A stretch of 64,000 nucleotides of DNA. Source: Hujiaoplasma nucleasis (GTDB lineage Bacteria; Bacillota_I; Bacilli_A; Izemoplasmatales; Hujiaoplasmataceae). Within the stretch, counting starts at the first letter, position 1. Each line of letters starts with the position of its first letter. The stretch is from the NCBI RefSeq assembly GCF_013745115.1, contig NZ_CP051151.1:806001-870000 (forward strand), given 5' to 3'. The translations under genes and the position numbers were made by a program. Under the pieces are notes generated by a model. That model was not told the origin of the DNA, did no database searches, and saw only the letters and a program-made list of their open reading frames with translations. Shown here one piece after another: positions 25,581 through 35,141 of this stretch.

Positions 25581-26674
25581 TTCTTCAACATAGTTAAATA
25601 CGCAAAGATAAACCCATCCAAGTCTCCATCCATAACCTTGTCACCATTTCCGGTTTCAAAATTGGTGCGATGGTCTTTAACCATTGTATACGGATGAAAA
25701 ACATAAGAACGAATTTGTGACCCAAAGGCATTTAACTTCCCATCATGAAATTTGGCCAATGCTTCTTGTTGCTTCTCTAATTCTAAATTATATAACTTAC
25801 CTTTTAAAACCTTCATTGCTGTTTCACGATTTTGAATTTGTGACCGTTCATTTTGACACGTCACAACAATATTAGTAGGTAAGTGGGTAATTCTAATGGC
25901 AGAATCAGTCGTATTAACCCCTTGACCACCCTTACCACTTGAACGATAGGTGTCTACCCTAATTTCAGTTTCATCAATTTCTATATCAATAGAATCATCA
26001 ATTTCTGGATATACTTTAACTGAAGCAAATGAAGTGTGTCTTCTTCCTGATGAATCAAAAGGAGAAATTCTCACCAAACGGTGAACACCAGATTCAGCTT
26101 TTAAATAACCATAGGCATACTTGCCACTCACTAAAACGGTTGCTGATTTTAAACCAGCTTCTTCACCATCTAAATAATCTAAAATCTTAAATTGGTATTG
26201 GTGTTGATCACAATATTTTTTATACATCCTAAACAACATTTCAGCCCAATCTTGGGATTCAGTTCCTCCTGCTCCTGGATGAAACTCAATGATGGCGTTA
26301 AACTTATCATAGTCTTCATTTAATAATAATCTTAAGGTGAAAGCTTGATTTAATTGCTCAAATTCTTTAATGAGTTTTTCAATCTCATTTAAGTCTACAT
26401 GTTCGTCTTCATTCAATAACTCGATACTTAAATCAATGGTTTCATAAATATCTTTTAATCTTTGATAATCATCAATTTTGCTTTTTAACTCATTAACTTC
26501 TCCGATGATGGTCTGTGCTTTGTCATTATCAAGCCAAAAATCTGGAGAAATCGTTAAATTTTCCAGATCTTTTAAATGTTCTTTAGTTTCTATGATGTCT
26601 ATGCTTTGATCAATCTTCTCAATATCTTCAGAAAACTGATTCGAATATTTTTTTAACTCATCTAAAGTAATCAT
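25577..26674 (-). CDS. prfB: Peptide chain release factor 2
   Basis: Terminates translation at UGA and UAA. The 365 residues include the GGQ motif (SSGKGGQGVN) for peptidyl-tRNA hydrolysis. The N-terminal helical domain is read in one frame: the site where most bacterial prfB genes carry the CUU-UGA +1 frameshift is replaced by AUA-GAC (in QSIDII, about residues 23-28). Autoregulation by frameshift is thus lost. Presence of RF2 supports UGA as stop. It overlaps the secA stop by one base (TAATG). Order hpf-secA-prfB is as in Bacillus. Confidence 0.96.
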   Translation of the reverse strand: MITLDELKKYSNQFSEDIEKIDQSIDIIETKEHLKDLENLTISPDFWLDNDKAQTIIGEVNELKSKIDDYQRLKDIYETIDLSIELLNEDEHVDLNEIEKLIKEFEQLNQAFTLRLLLNEDYDKFNAIIEFHPGAGGTESQDWAEMLFRMYKKYCDQHQYQFKILDYLDGEEAGLKSATVLVSGKYAYGYLKAESGVHRLVRISPFDSSGRRHTSFASVKVYPEIDDSIDIEIDETEIRVDTYRSSGKGGQGVNTTDSAIRITHLPTNIVVTCQNERSQIQNRETAMKVLKGKLYNLELEKQQEALAKFHDGKLNAFGSQIRSYVFHPYTMVKDHRTNFETGNGDKVMDGDLDGFIFAYLTMLKK

Positions 26675-29151
26675 TATCCATTCCTACCATGACAATGTTT
26701 ATATTTTTTTCCACTTCCACAAGGACATGGATCATTACGACCAATAGTATCGGACTTAGTCACAGGTTTTCTCTTGGTGTTTTCATCTTCTTTACCAGAA
26801 TATGTGCTGACTGGTTTAGCAACCTGTACACGTTCAGTGTTTTGTCTTACTTCAGCTCTTAAAACATATCTAGTTACATCTGATTGGATGTTTAATACCA
26901 TAGATTCAAACATAGAAAAACCAACTTCTTGGTATTCTCTAAAAGGATTATTTTGACCATAACTTTGAAGTCTTACAGCCTGTCTTAACTCGCTCATGGC
27001 ATCAATATGTTGGACCCAATGAGTATCAACCACTCTTAGAGTAATTGATTTTAAGAAATCATTAAAAACTTTCTCTCCAACCAATTCTTTTTTATGGGCT
27101 TTGTCTCTTTGATAAATATCAATCAAGTATTGATATTGATCATTTTCAGTTTTCAATATTCCTAAATCAACCAATTTAGGGCCAAAGAAATTATGGATAG
27201 CCTTAGACATTTCTTCAAAATTACCCTTATGTTGGAAAACAATTCTTTCTATAGTCGCAAAAATCATTTGGTCAATTGATTCTTCAATTGTATCTTTAAA
27301 TAAAACATCTGTTCTTTGTTGGTAGATAATATCTCTTTGTTTTTTAAGAACCTCATCATATTGTAAAACCGTTTTACGACGATCATAATTATTACCTTCA
27401 ATTTGTCTTTGCGCTCTCAAAACAAGTTTTGAAAACATCTTGAAATCTAAAGGTGCATCTTTATTATCACCCTTACCATTGACCATTTCGATCATTCTTT
27501 TAAAACGATCACTACCAAATCGTCTTAACAAATCATCATCGGCTGATAAAAAGAATCTTGAATAACCTGGATCCCCTTGACGACCAGAACGCCCTCTTAA
27601 CTGATTATCAATACGTCTTGATTCATGTCTTTCAGTCCCAATGACTGCAAGACCTCCAAGTTCAACAACTCCTTCACCTAACTTAATATCTGTCCCACGT
27701 CCAGCCATATTTGTCGCAATAGTAACAGCGAATTTTTGACCAGCATTGGCAACGATTTCAGCTTCTCTTTCATGTTGTTTAGCATTTAATACATCGTGTT
27801 TAACACCATTCTTTTTTAAGAGTCTTGATAAAAGTTCAGATGATTCAATAGAAACAGTACCAATCAATTGTGGTTGACCTAGTTTATAACGTCTTGTAAT
27901 TTCTTCAGCCAAAGCTTTGTATTTTGCTTCTATAGAAGCAAAAATTAAATCATTATCATCAATTCTAACCACAGGCATGTTGGTAGGAATAACCACAACA
28001 TCCATATTATAGATTTCTCTAAACTCTTCTTCTTCAGTTTTTGCAGTACCAGTCATACCTGATAATTTAGAATACATTCTAAAGAAATTTTGAAAAGTAA
28101 TGGTGGCTAATGTTGTTGTTTCTTTCTTGATTTCCACAGCTTCTTTAGCCTCTAAAGCTTGATGTAAACCTTCAGAAAACTGACGACCATGCATTAAACG
28201 ACCTGTAAAGGCATCAACAATAACAACTTTTCCATCTTGGACAACGTAATCTACGTCTTTTTCCATAATATAATTGGCCCTTAAAGCATTATTGATATGA
28301 TGTAATAAAACCACGTGATTCACATCATATAAATTCTCTAAGTTAAAATGAGCTTCAGCTTTCCTAATACCTTCTTCAGTTAATGTGATTGATTTTGTTT
28401 TTATATCAATCTCATAATCCTCTTCATCTTTAAGCCTAATAACAAAATAATTAGCATGCTTATACAATTCCGCTGTATTTCTTTCGCCACCAGATATAAT
28501 CAAAGGCGTTCTCGCTTCATCAATCAAGATTGAATCAACCTCATCAATGATTGCGAAGTTCAAATTCCTTTGAACTATTTTTTCTTTATAAACAACCATG
28601 TGATCTCTTAAATAATCAAAACCCAACTCATTATTGGTTGAATAAATTACATCACATTTATAGACTTCTCTTTTTTCATCAGCTGATAATTCACGGTGAT
28701 TCATTCCAACGCTTAAACCTAACCATCTAAATAAATCTCCAATTTCACCTTCTGCTTCACGTCTGGCCAAATAATCATTGACTGTAACGATATGGACACC
28801 TAATCCAGATAAAGCATTTAAATAAGCAGGCATAACTGCGGTTAAAGTCTTACCTTCACCTGTTTTCATCTCAGCAATATTTCCTTGATGAATAGCCACA
28901 GCACCCATGACTTGAACCTTGAAAGGTGTCATTTTTAATACTCTAGTACTTGCTTCCCTAACAGTCGCAAAAGCCTCTACTAATAAATCATCTAAAGACT
29001 CTGTCTCTAATCTCTTTTTAAAGACCTCTGTCTTTGCTTGAAGCTCCTCATCAGATAATTGTTTATATTCATCCTCTAAGGCCAAAACGTCCAAGGCTAA
29101 TTTCTCTAATTTTTTTAATACTCTTTTATTACTATCCAAAAATCTAAACAA
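26674..29151 (-). CDS. secA: Protein translocase ATPase SecA
   Basis: Motor of the Sec export channel. The 825 residues contain DSNKR at the N-terminus, Walker [10 protein letters not shown], the [15 protein letters not shown] block, GTDIKLG, the [13 protein letters not shown] helicase motif, and a C-terminal zinc/SecB-type tail with [17 protein letters not shown] at 29151 is preferred as start because GAGGTGA lies 6 bases upstream; the in-frame GTG at 29160 is inside that ribosome-binding site. It heads a run of seven or eight linked genes ending at 16330. Confidence 0.96.
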   Translation of the reverse strand: MFRFLDSNKRVLKKLEKLALDVLALEDEYKQLSDEELQAKTEVFKKRLETESLDDLLVEAFATVREASTRVLKMTPFKVQVMGAVAIHQGNIAEMKTGEGKTLTAVMPAYLNALSGLGVHIVTVNDYLARREAEGEIGDLFRWLGLSVGMNHRELSADEKREVYKCDVIYSTNNELGFDYLRDHMVVYKEKIVQRNLNFAIIDEVDSILIDEARTPLIISGGERNTAELYKHANYFVIRLKDEEDYEIDIKTKSITLTEEGIRKAEAHFNLENLYDVNHVVLLHHINNALRANYIMEKDVDYVVQDGKVVIVDAFTGRLMHGRQFSEGLHQALEAKEAVEIKKETTTLATITFQNFFRMYSKLSGMTGTAKTEEEEFREIYNMDVVVIPTNMPVVRIDDNDLIFASIEAKYKALAEEITRRYKLGQPQLIGTVSIESSELLSRLLKKNGVKHDVLNAKQHEREAEIVANAGQKFAVTIATNMAGRGTDIKLGEGVVELGGLAVIGTERHESRRIDNQLRGRSGRQGDPGYSRFFLSADDDLLRRFGSDRFKRMIEMVNGKGDNKDAPLDFKMFSKLVLRAQRQIEGNNYDRRKTVLQYDEVLKKQRDIIYQQRTDVLFKDTIEESIDQMIFATIERIVFQHKGNFEEMSKAIHNFFGPKLVDLGILKTENDQYQYLIDIYQRDKAHKKELVGEKVFNDFLKSITLRVVDTHWVQHIDAMSELRQAVRLQSYGQNNPFREYQEVGFSMFESMVLNIQSDVTRYVLRAEVRQNTERVQVAKPVSTYSGKEDENTKRKPVTKSDTIGRNDPCPCGSGKKYKHCHGRNG

Positions 29152-29177
29152 TATAATCACCTCAAATACTCTATATA

Positions 29178-29206
29178 ATCATACCATTTTTATGCTATTT
29201 ATTCAA
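29178..29206 (-). promoter_or_regulatory. secA promoter (drives secA and probably the glycogen genes)
   Basis: -35 TTGAAT (29201-29206), 17-bp spacer ending in TGG, -10 TATGAT (29178-29183). No other promoter-like gap exists between here and the FMN-riboswitch promoter, since all genes touch or overlap. Confidence 0.72.
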
Positions 29207-29225
29207 TCATTTACGGTCCCAAGAC

Positions 29226-29253
29226 AAAAAAAAGTGGCCATTAAATGGCCACT
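29226..29253 (-). terminator. Terminator of hpf
   Basis: On the minus strand AGTGGCCATT pairs with AATGGCCACT, followed by eight U, just after the hpf stop. Confidence 0.9.
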
Positions 29254-29256
29254 AAA

Positions 29257-29793
29257 CTATTCAGTTTCAATCAAACCATATTTACCATCATCTCTGAGGT
29301 ATAAAATACAAGTTTCATTGTCTTCGTTTTTATAAATAAAGAAATCATGATCCAATAAATCCATTTGTGTTAAAGCTTCTTCTAAGGATAAAATTTCAAG
29401 ACTAATTTTTTTCTTTTTAACTGGATCAATTAATTCTTTTTCCAATTCTTCTAAATCCAATTCATCTGATGCAAAAGTGTTTTTTAAACCCTCTCTTTCT
29501 TGCAATGAACGATTCATTTTGTGTTTGTTCTTTCTTAACTGAGCTTCTAACTTATCTACAGACCTATCAATAGCTGCATATAAATCACGATCTTTGACCT
29601 CAGCCCTTAAAGTTAAAAACTTAATTGGAATGGTGATTTCTACTTTCGTACCATCTCTATAAACCTTACATACCACCACAGCTTCAAGCTGTTCTGTAAA
29701 GAGACGATCGATTTTATTCAATCTCTTTTCTACGTAGTTTCTGATTGCATCGGTAATAACAAAACCTGACTTGCCAACAATTTCTAGTTTCAT
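29257..29793 (-). CDS. hpf: Ribosome hibernation promoting factor, long form
   Basis: Long HPF dimerises 70S ribosomes into inactive 100S particles in stationary phase. The 178 residues consist of an S30AE domain (1-100; VEKRLNKIDRLF, VKDRDLYAAIDRSVDKLEAQL) and the C-terminal dimerisation domain (KKISLEILSLEEALTQMDLLDHDFFIY cut at about 125-178). ATG 29793 is preferred because AGGAGTGG lies upstream and the protein then starts like its family. Own promoter and terminator make it monocistronic, while its place before secA matches Bacillus yvyD. Confidence 0.94.
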   Translation of the reverse strand: MKLEIVGKSGFVITDAIRNYVEKRLNKIDRLFTEQLEAVVVCKVYRDGTKVEITIPIKFLTLRAEVKDRDLYAAIDRSVDKLEAQLRKNKHKMNRSLQEREGLKNTFASDELDLEELEKELIDPVKKKKISLEILSLEEALTQMDLLDHDFFIYKNEDNETCILYLRDDGKYGLIETE

Positions 29794-29827
29794 AAAACCA
29801 CTCCTTCTATATATATTTGTACAATTA

Positions 29828-29856
29828 ATTATACCATTATCAAAAACAATAGTAAA
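29828..29856 (-). promoter_or_regulatory. hpf promoter
   Basis: -10 TATAAT (29828-29833) preceded by TGG (extended -10), 17-bp spacer, -35 TTTACT (29851-29856). Confidence 0.65.
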
Positions 29857-29871
29857 TAAAGTCACTTGTTT

Positions 29872-30264
29872 TTATAAAAATATATCTTTGTATACCAAAT
29901 CTTTCCTCATTAAGGAAAAGAAAAAAACTTTTCGATAATCTTTAATCAAGGGTCCTAATTCATAAAAAGTATGGTCTAACAAGTCATCATAATATATAAA
30001 TAAATCATAAGTATCTTCAACATCTAAAATTTTTAAATAGAGCCTATCTAAATATCGAGATAAATATATATCCTCATGAGTGTTTAGAGATAAATCATCA
30101 TAGATGTAATAATAATCAATTTGACCATTGTCTATGGGGATGCTTTCAAAATGGATGCTGACTTGAAATTTTTCCTTACAAGAAGGACATAAATCAGGAA
30201 AATCAAACCACCTATCAAAAGAAAACACATCAAGAAAATATGTTTTACATAATTTACATATCAT
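29872..30264 (-). CDS. ComFC-like zinc-ribbon remnant, no phosphoribosyltransferase domain visible
   Basis: Position directly after comFA (11-base overlap) and before hpf is that of comFC. The N-terminus fits: paired CKLC (residues 3-6) and CPSC (about 27-30) form the ComFC zinc ribbon, with a SFDRWFDF-like linker between. The remaining 100 residues are rich in Tyr, Asp and Leu and lack the glycine- and acid-rich PRPP loop of ComFC, which normally has over 200 residues. This looks like a shortened or highly diverged comFC. There is no frameshift that would restore the missing domain in the 78-base gap to hpf. Confidence 0.6.
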   Translation of the reverse strand: MICKLCKTYFLDVFSFDRWFDFPDLCPSCKEKFQVSIHFESIPIDNGQIDYYYIYDDLSLNTHEDIYLSRYLDRLYLKILDVEDTYDLFIYYDDLLDHTFYELGPLIKDYRKVFFFSLMRKDLVYKDIFL

Positions 30265-31468
30265 GATTTTTCACTTTATTATAAGCCATCAACTCTCTTT
30301 TTGTTTCTTTCATGGCAATACTTACAAATTGTGAATAAAAGATTAACAAACCTTGATGATAAATAGCATCTCTTCCTACTCTGCCACTTATCTGAATTAA
30401 AGTATCTTTATCAAAGATTGGATGATCAGCTTCTATTACAAAAACATGACAGTTCTTAAATGTGACACCTCTTTCCAAAAGCGTTGTGGTTAGTAAAATT
30501 CTAAAATTCCCTAAAGAAAAATCTTTTATGAGACTGTTTTTATATTTGCTTTGACTCGATAGCATTTTACAAGCAAGGCCCTTCTTATGTAAAAAATAAA
30601 AATATCTAGTCATCAAATGAATACTAGGAAAATATACCAACAGTAATATTTCCGAATCTTGATAAGATGCTATTTGCATAAATAATTCTTCATTAAATAA
30701 GTACTTATATTTTTTAAATTCAGGAATCACCAAATCTTTTCTATGATACCTTTCTGGAATTAAACAATAATCAAAAGCATGATTTGAAACTTGTTCTTGA
30801 TATATTTGAGGAAAGGTGGCGCTGATATAGATTAAAACACCATCACTTTTCCTAGATTTTTTAACCAGTCTTTCAAGATATTGATTTTTAAAAAAGGGAT
30901 AGGCATCCACCTCATCAATAATCATCAAATCAAATTCATGATAAAACTTTATCAATTGATGGGGTGTGGTTACATAGAGATCAGCCGACTCATCTAAAAC
31001 CATACCTTGATAAAGTGCACAAATATGACTTTTAGGTAAATAAACTTGAAATCTTTTGACCAGCTGCTTAATAATTTCTAATCTTGGAATCACAAAAGCA
31101 ATACTTAAGCCTTGATTTAAAGCTTTCAAAATCGTATGTAAAGTCATCTCTGTCTTCCCAGCCCCACAAACCGCATGTAAAAATCCCTGACGTTTTTCAT
31201 TAAAACAATTATCTATAAAATCTTGACCTTTGAGCTGTGCTTGAGACAAATTAAAATTCATTCTTAATTGATGATTCTTATTATTTCTTATTCGCTCATA
31301 CCGATTCAAAAATAAAAAATCAGACATGGATTGGTTTTGAGAACATTCTTGACAATATACATGATTATTTTCTGAAATTAATAAATCTTTACCCATACAC
31401 CGATGACAAATTTGATCAACCGCTTGGATACTTGATGCTTTATTATGGTATACTATTTTTTCAATCAT
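30254..31468 (-). CDS. comFA: ComFA-like DNA helicase (competence)
   Basis: ComFA is the cytoplasmic ATPase that drives transforming DNA inward. The 404 residues begin with a zinc-binding pair (CHRC...CQEC), then Walker A AVCGAGKTE (about 98-106), DEVD (about 184-187), YISATFP and the motif V/VI region LLERGVTFKNC...QISGRVGRD. ATG 31468 is chosen over upstream TTG/GTG because GGGTGA lies six bases before it. Other competence genes are not in the window. Whether the cell is transformable cannot be judged, given the shortened comFC. Confidence 0.88.
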   Translation of the reverse strand: MIEKIVYHNKASSIQAVDQICHRCMGKDLLISENNHVYCQECSQNQSMSDFLFLNRYERIRNNKNHQLRMNFNLSQAQLKGQDFIDNCFNEKRQGFLHAVCGAGKTEMTLHTILKALNQGLSIAFVIPRLEIIKQLVKRFQVYLPKSHICALYQGMVLDESADLYVTTPHQLIKFYHEFDLMIIDEVDAYPFFKNQYLERLVKKSRKSDGVLIYISATFPQIYQEQVSNHAFDYCLIPERYHRKDLVIPEFKKYKYLFNEELFMQIASYQDSEILLLVYFPSIHLMTRYFYFLHKKGLACKMLSSQSKYKNSLIKDFSLGNFRILLTTTLLERGVTFKNCHVFVIEADHPIFDKDTLIQISGRVGRDAIYHQGLLIFYSQFVSIAMKETKRELMAYNKVKNHDM

Positions 31469-31504
31469 TGATATCACCCATGAGTATATTACCTCTGATA
31501 TCAA
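31466..31504 (-). promoter_or_regulatory. Hairpin covering the comFA ribosome-binding site and start
   Basis: Inverted repeat TTGATATCA (31496-31504) and TGATATCAA (31468-31476) with a 19-base gap. In the mRNA the 3' arm contains part of the Shine-Dalgarno GGGTGA and the A of the AUG, so pairing would hide the start site. Confidence 0.55.
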
Positions 31505-31513
31505 TGTATTCTT

Positions 31514-31548
31514 TAAAAAAAATGTCTATTTTTCAATAGACATTTTTA
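31514..31548 (-). terminator. leuS terminator
   Basis: On the minus strand AAAAATGTCTATT and AATAGACATTTTT form a 13-bp stem closed by a short loop, followed by U. It begins at the leuS stop and leaves no clear room for a separate comFA promoter. Confidence 0.88.
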
Positions 31549-31549
31549 A

Positions 31550-33973
31550 TTATTTTATAACAATATTAACAAGTTTATTAGGTACAACTATCACTTTAAC
31601 AACAGTTTTTCCTTCAATATAAGCTTGTATTTTATCGCTATCTAAAGCGATTTTCTCTAAGGACTCTTTATCAAGATTATTTTCAACGGTCAACTTATCC
31701 CTAACCTTACCATTAACTGATAAAACAAGTTCTATCTGGTCTTTAACTAATTTTCTCTCATCATATTCAGGGAAAGATTCGAAAACTAATAAATCATCAT
31801 GTCCCAACATTTGCCATAATTCTTCAGCGATATGTGGGGCAATTGGATATAATAATTTCAATAAACTTTGATAATCAGCCCTAGTTATTTCTTCTTCTTT
31901 ATTAAACAAATTAACCAATTCCATTAATTTAGCAATGGCTGTATTAAACTTTAAATTCTCAACATCCTCACTAAAACCTTTAATGGTTAAATGAATGTCC
32001 CTTTCTAAAGCCTTAGAATAATCCATTTGATCAGTTACTTTAGGAAACATTCTCCATATTTTATCTAAGAATCTTCTAGCACCTTTAACACCATCATCAT
32101 TCCAAGGTGTAGACATTTCATAATCACTTAAGAACAAGACAAAAGTTCTTAATGTATCTGCCCCATATTCATCAATTATTTCCATTGGATTAACAACATT
32201 ACCTCTGGATTTTGACATTTTTTCATTGTCTGATCCTAAAATCAAGCCTTGGGCTGTTCTTTTTTTATAAGGTTCTTTATTAGGGACTAAGCCTATTGAA
32301 TTTAAGAACTGATTCCAAAATCTTGAATAAATAAGGTGTCTAGTCACATGTTCCATACCACCATTATACCAATCCACTTGGCCCCAATATTTTAGCTTAT
32401 CCATGGATGCAAATTCTTCTTGATTAAAAGGATCCATATATCTTAAGAAATACCAAGAAGAACCTGCCCATTGAGGCATAGTATCTGTTTCTCTTCTTGC
32501 TTTTCCTTGGCATTTAGGACAAGTACATTGAACATAATCATCAATAGATGCAAGGGGTGATTCACCTGTAGATGAAGGTGAAAACTTCTCTACATAGGGT
32601 AAAGTTACTGGTAAATCCTCATAAGGAACAGGCACAATACCACACTGATCACAATAAATAATAGGAATAGGTTCTCCCCAATATCTTTGGCGGTTAAAAG
32701 CCCAATCTTTCATTTTAAATTGGATGGCTTTATTACCAATTTTCTCTTTTTCGATAATATCTAATATTTTTTCTTTAGCTTCTTTAACTGATAAACCATC
32801 AATCAAAGGTGAATTAACTAAAACACCTGTTTCTGTATCCGTAAAAGCTTCTTCCTCAATATTACCACCTTGAATAACTTCAAGTATTTTTAAATCATAT
32901 TTTTTTGCAAAATCATAATCTCTTGTATCATGGGCTGGTACAGCCATAATAGCTCCGGTTCCATAAGTAATCATGACATAATCTGATATAAAAATAGGAA
33001 TTTCTTCTTTACTGATAGGGTTAATAGCCACCAACCCTTCAAGTTTAACACCCGTTTTATCTTTGACAAGTTCAACACGTTCAAATTCAGTCTTCATTTT
33101 TGCTTGTTCTTGATAGGCGATAACTTCATCCATATTCTTAATACGATCTTTATAGACTTCAATATAAGGGTGTTCTGGAGCAATAACCATAAAGGTCGCT
33201 CCATAAATAGTATCTGGTCTTGTGGTAAATACTTCTAATGATCGGTCACTATCTTTGATTGGAAAATGTAAATTCGCTCCGACAGACTTGCCAATCCAAC
33301 GTTCTTGTTCAGTCTTAATACGTTCATTAGATTCTAAATCCTTAAGTCCTTCTAATAAATCATTGGCATAATTGGTGATTTTTAAAAACCAAACATCTTT
33401 TTCCATTTGTGTGACTTGGGTATCACAACGATCACACTTGCCGCCTTGAGATTCTTCATTTGACAATACGACTTGACAAGATGGACAATAATTCACATAA
33501 GTTTTATCTTTAAAAACCAAACCATTTTCAAACATTTTCAAGAAAATCCATTGAGTCCATTTATAATATTCTGGATCTGTCGTATCAACTACTCTAGAAA
33601 AATCAAAAGAAATACCTGCTGATTTTAATTGGTTTTTAAATGTTTCTATATTTTGATCAGTAATTTTTCTTGGATGAATTTGAGTTTTAATGGCATAATT
33701 TTCTGTTGGTAAACCAAAGGCATCAAAACCAATAGGAAATAAAACATTATAACCTTCCATTCTCCTTTTTCTTGAGATAACCTCAAGAGATAAATAAGCA
33801 CGGATATGCCCTATATGCATACCCATTCCACTTGGGTATGGGAATTCAACCAAAGAATAATACTTTGGTTTATCTGAAAAATCTATAGCCTTAAAATAGT
33901 CCTTGCTATACCATTTATCTTGCCATTTTTTTTCAATCTTTTCATGTTCAAAACTTGGAATAAATTCACTCAT
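31550..33973 (-). CDS. leuS: Leucyl-tRNA synthetase
   Basis: Charges tRNA-Leu. The 807 residues contain the class I signatures HIGH (in GMGMHIGHIRAY, about residue 50) and KMSKS (about 583-587), the CP1 editing domain with TTRPDTIYGATF and GTGAIMAVPAHDTRD, a zinc site (CPSC...CDRC) and a second Cys cluster. Close to Bacillus length (804). Expression is controlled by the T-box leader. ATG follows AAGGAGGA. Confidence 0.98.
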   Translation of the reverse strand: MSEFIPSFEHEKIEKKWQDKWYSKDYFKAIDFSDKPKYYSLVEFPYPSGMGMHIGHIRAYLSLEVISRKRRMEGYNVLFPIGFDAFGLPTENYAIKTQIHPRKITDQNIETFKNQLKSAGISFDFSRVVDTTDPEYYKWTQWIFLKMFENGLVFKDKTYVNYCPSCQVVLSNEESQGGKCDRCDTQVTQMEKDVWFLKITNYANDLLEGLKDLESNERIKTEQERWIGKSVGANLHFPIKDSDRSLEVFTTRPDTIYGATFMVIAPEHPYIEVYKDRIKNMDEVIAYQEQAKMKTEFERVELVKDKTGVKLEGLVAINPISKEEIPIFISDYVMITYGTGAIMAVPAHDTRDYDFAKKYDLKILEVIQGGNIEEEAFTDTETGVLVNSPLIDGLSVKEAKEKILDIIEKEKIGNKAIQFKMKDWAFNRQRYWGEPIPIIYCDQCGIVPVPYEDLPVTLPYVEKFSPSSTGESPLASIDDYVQCTCPKCQGKARRETDTMPQWAGSSWYFLRYMDPFNQEEFASMDKLKYWGQVDWYNGGMEHVTRHLIYSRFWNQFLNSIGLVPNKEPYKKRTAQGLILGSDNEKMSKSRGNVVNPMEIIDEYGADTLRTFVLFLSDYEMSTPWNDDGVKGARRFLDKIWRMFPKVTDQMDYSKALERDIHLTIKGFSEDVENLKFNTAIAKLMELVNLFNKEEEITRADYQSLLKLLYPIAPHIAEELWQMLGHDDLLVFESFPEYDERKLVKDQIELVLSVNGKVRDKLTVENNLDKESLEKIALDSDKIQAYIEGKTVVKVIVVPNKLVNIVIK

Positions 33974-33993
33974 GATTGTCCTCCTTAAATATT

Positions 33994-34200
33994 AAAAAAA
34001 ATCGTCCTTGTATAAAGGACGATTAATCACCGTGGTACCACCTTAGTTCTAGTTAACTAGCACTTTATCTCTTAACGCGAGTCACGGATTTTACTTACGA
34101 GCTGCATAAAATCTACTCCACAGACTAATTCAATCAATTCCTATATTGGTTTTCACCAGCCACCAACTCTCTAAAATATTTATTGATTTACTATTTCTGT
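33994..34200 (-). promoter_or_regulatory. T-box riboswitch of leuS, with terminator
   Basis: Uncharged tRNA-Leu is expected to bind and prevent termination. Stem I holds AGAGAG, GGTGG and the distal loop GGTGAAAACC. Its base shows the loop-E pair AGTA / GAA, followed by the specifier codon TTA (34126-34128), a Leu codon. The T-box AAGGTGGTACCACG is at 34031-34044; UGGU in it fits an A discriminator base. The terminator (33994-34024) pairs AATCGTCCTT with AAGGACGATT and ends in a U-run. Confidence 0.95.
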
Positions 34201-34218
34201 ATCACTGTATTTGAATTT

Positions 34219-34246
34219 ATTATATCATATTATAAAAAATTAACAA
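34219..34246 (-). promoter_or_regulatory. leuS promoter
   Basis: -35 TTGTTA (34241-34246), 16-bp spacer ending in TGA, -10 TATAAT (34219-34224). Confidence 0.65.
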
Positions 34247-34248
34247 GA

Positions 34249-35049
34249 TTATTCATCATCCTCTTCTTGATCAATAACGTCTTCTTCTTTAATATCATCT
34301 TTATCCGTTTCATGGAAACGATCTTCATAATACTGTTTTTGTTTTCTCATCATTGAACGAACGTAAAGTTCTTTTTGTAAGACAAATATTGATCTATAGG
34401 CCAAGAACATCACAACAAAGAAAATGATCATGTCCAATTCTAATAAATTATTAATTGATAAGACAATGAAAATAGGTGTTGCAGCAAAAGTAACCATCTT
34501 GAAGATTTTTTTATATCTGATTTCTTTCCTAAACCTTAAGAAAGGAAGGGTTGAAATTAAAACAATAAAAATAATAATTAAAATATTTTGTAAGATTGTC
34601 GCAATAATCAATGGAACAACAACCGTGGTTTTAATAAAATCATACAAGTCAGAGACTGACTTAAAAGATGAAATATCCATTTGATAGAATTGTGTGCTTC
34701 CAAAACGATAGGTCATGCTTTGGTCTTTCACAACAATTACATAGTCATTATCAGTAATATCAGTAATTTCTTGGTTATCAGATAAAAAATAAATAGGAAT
34801 CCCATAAGCAGAATAATCTTGACTTTCAATCAATCTTTCACTGCATTCAAAAGAACCATCAACCACTTGACAATTTGTTGTTTCTTCATTAACCATAGGA
34901 TTGTTAGTAGCTATTAATAAAACAATGATGTCTAATGATAAAAGTATAGTGAAAAAAAGCATGTAAAAAAATACAAACCAGCCTTTTTTTGAATGATATT
35001 TAATGATCTCTTTTGGAGCTGTGATACTTTCTCTAATAATGTTATACAT
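34249..35049 (-). CDS. Membrane protein, DUF1189-like
   Basis: A 266-residue protein with an N-terminal hydrophobic segment (about 23-45), an extracytoplasmic region of about 100 residues with a Cys pair (TTNCQVV...FECSE) that could form a disulfide, then three to four helices (about 140-225) and an acidic cytoplasmic tail (DIKEEDVIDQEEDDE). The first 30 residues (SITAPKEIIKYHSKKG) and layout recall DUF1189 membrane proteins; the assignment is tentative and the function unknown. ATG 35049 is chosen because GAAGGTGG precedes it; longer in-frame starts lack one. Confidence 0.6.
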   Translation of the reverse strand: MYNIIRESITAPKEIIKYHSKKGWFVFFYMLFFTILLSLDIIVLLIATNNPMVNEETTNCQVVDGSFECSERLIESQDYSAYGIPIYFLSDNQEITDITDNDYVIVVKDQSMTYRFGSTQFYQMDISSFKSVSDLYDFIKTTVVVPLIIATILQNILIIIFIVLISTLPFLRFRKEIRYKKIFKMVTFAATPIFIVLSINNLLELDMIIFFVVMFLAYRSIFVLQKELYVRSMMRKQKQYYEDRFHETDKDDIKEEDVIDQEEDDE

Positions 35050-35141
35050 AAAACCACCTTCACCTATTATAAACAATAAATATATGACTTGCAAGAAATA
35101 ATGTCCTTCTAGTGAAAACATCATCAAAAACTCATAAACTA

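Noticed and set aside
25577-26674. Mycoplasma-type code with UGA as Trp
   Set aside because: RF2 is present, UGA ends prfB and the 55-aa gene, and Trp positions in conserved proteins are TGG.
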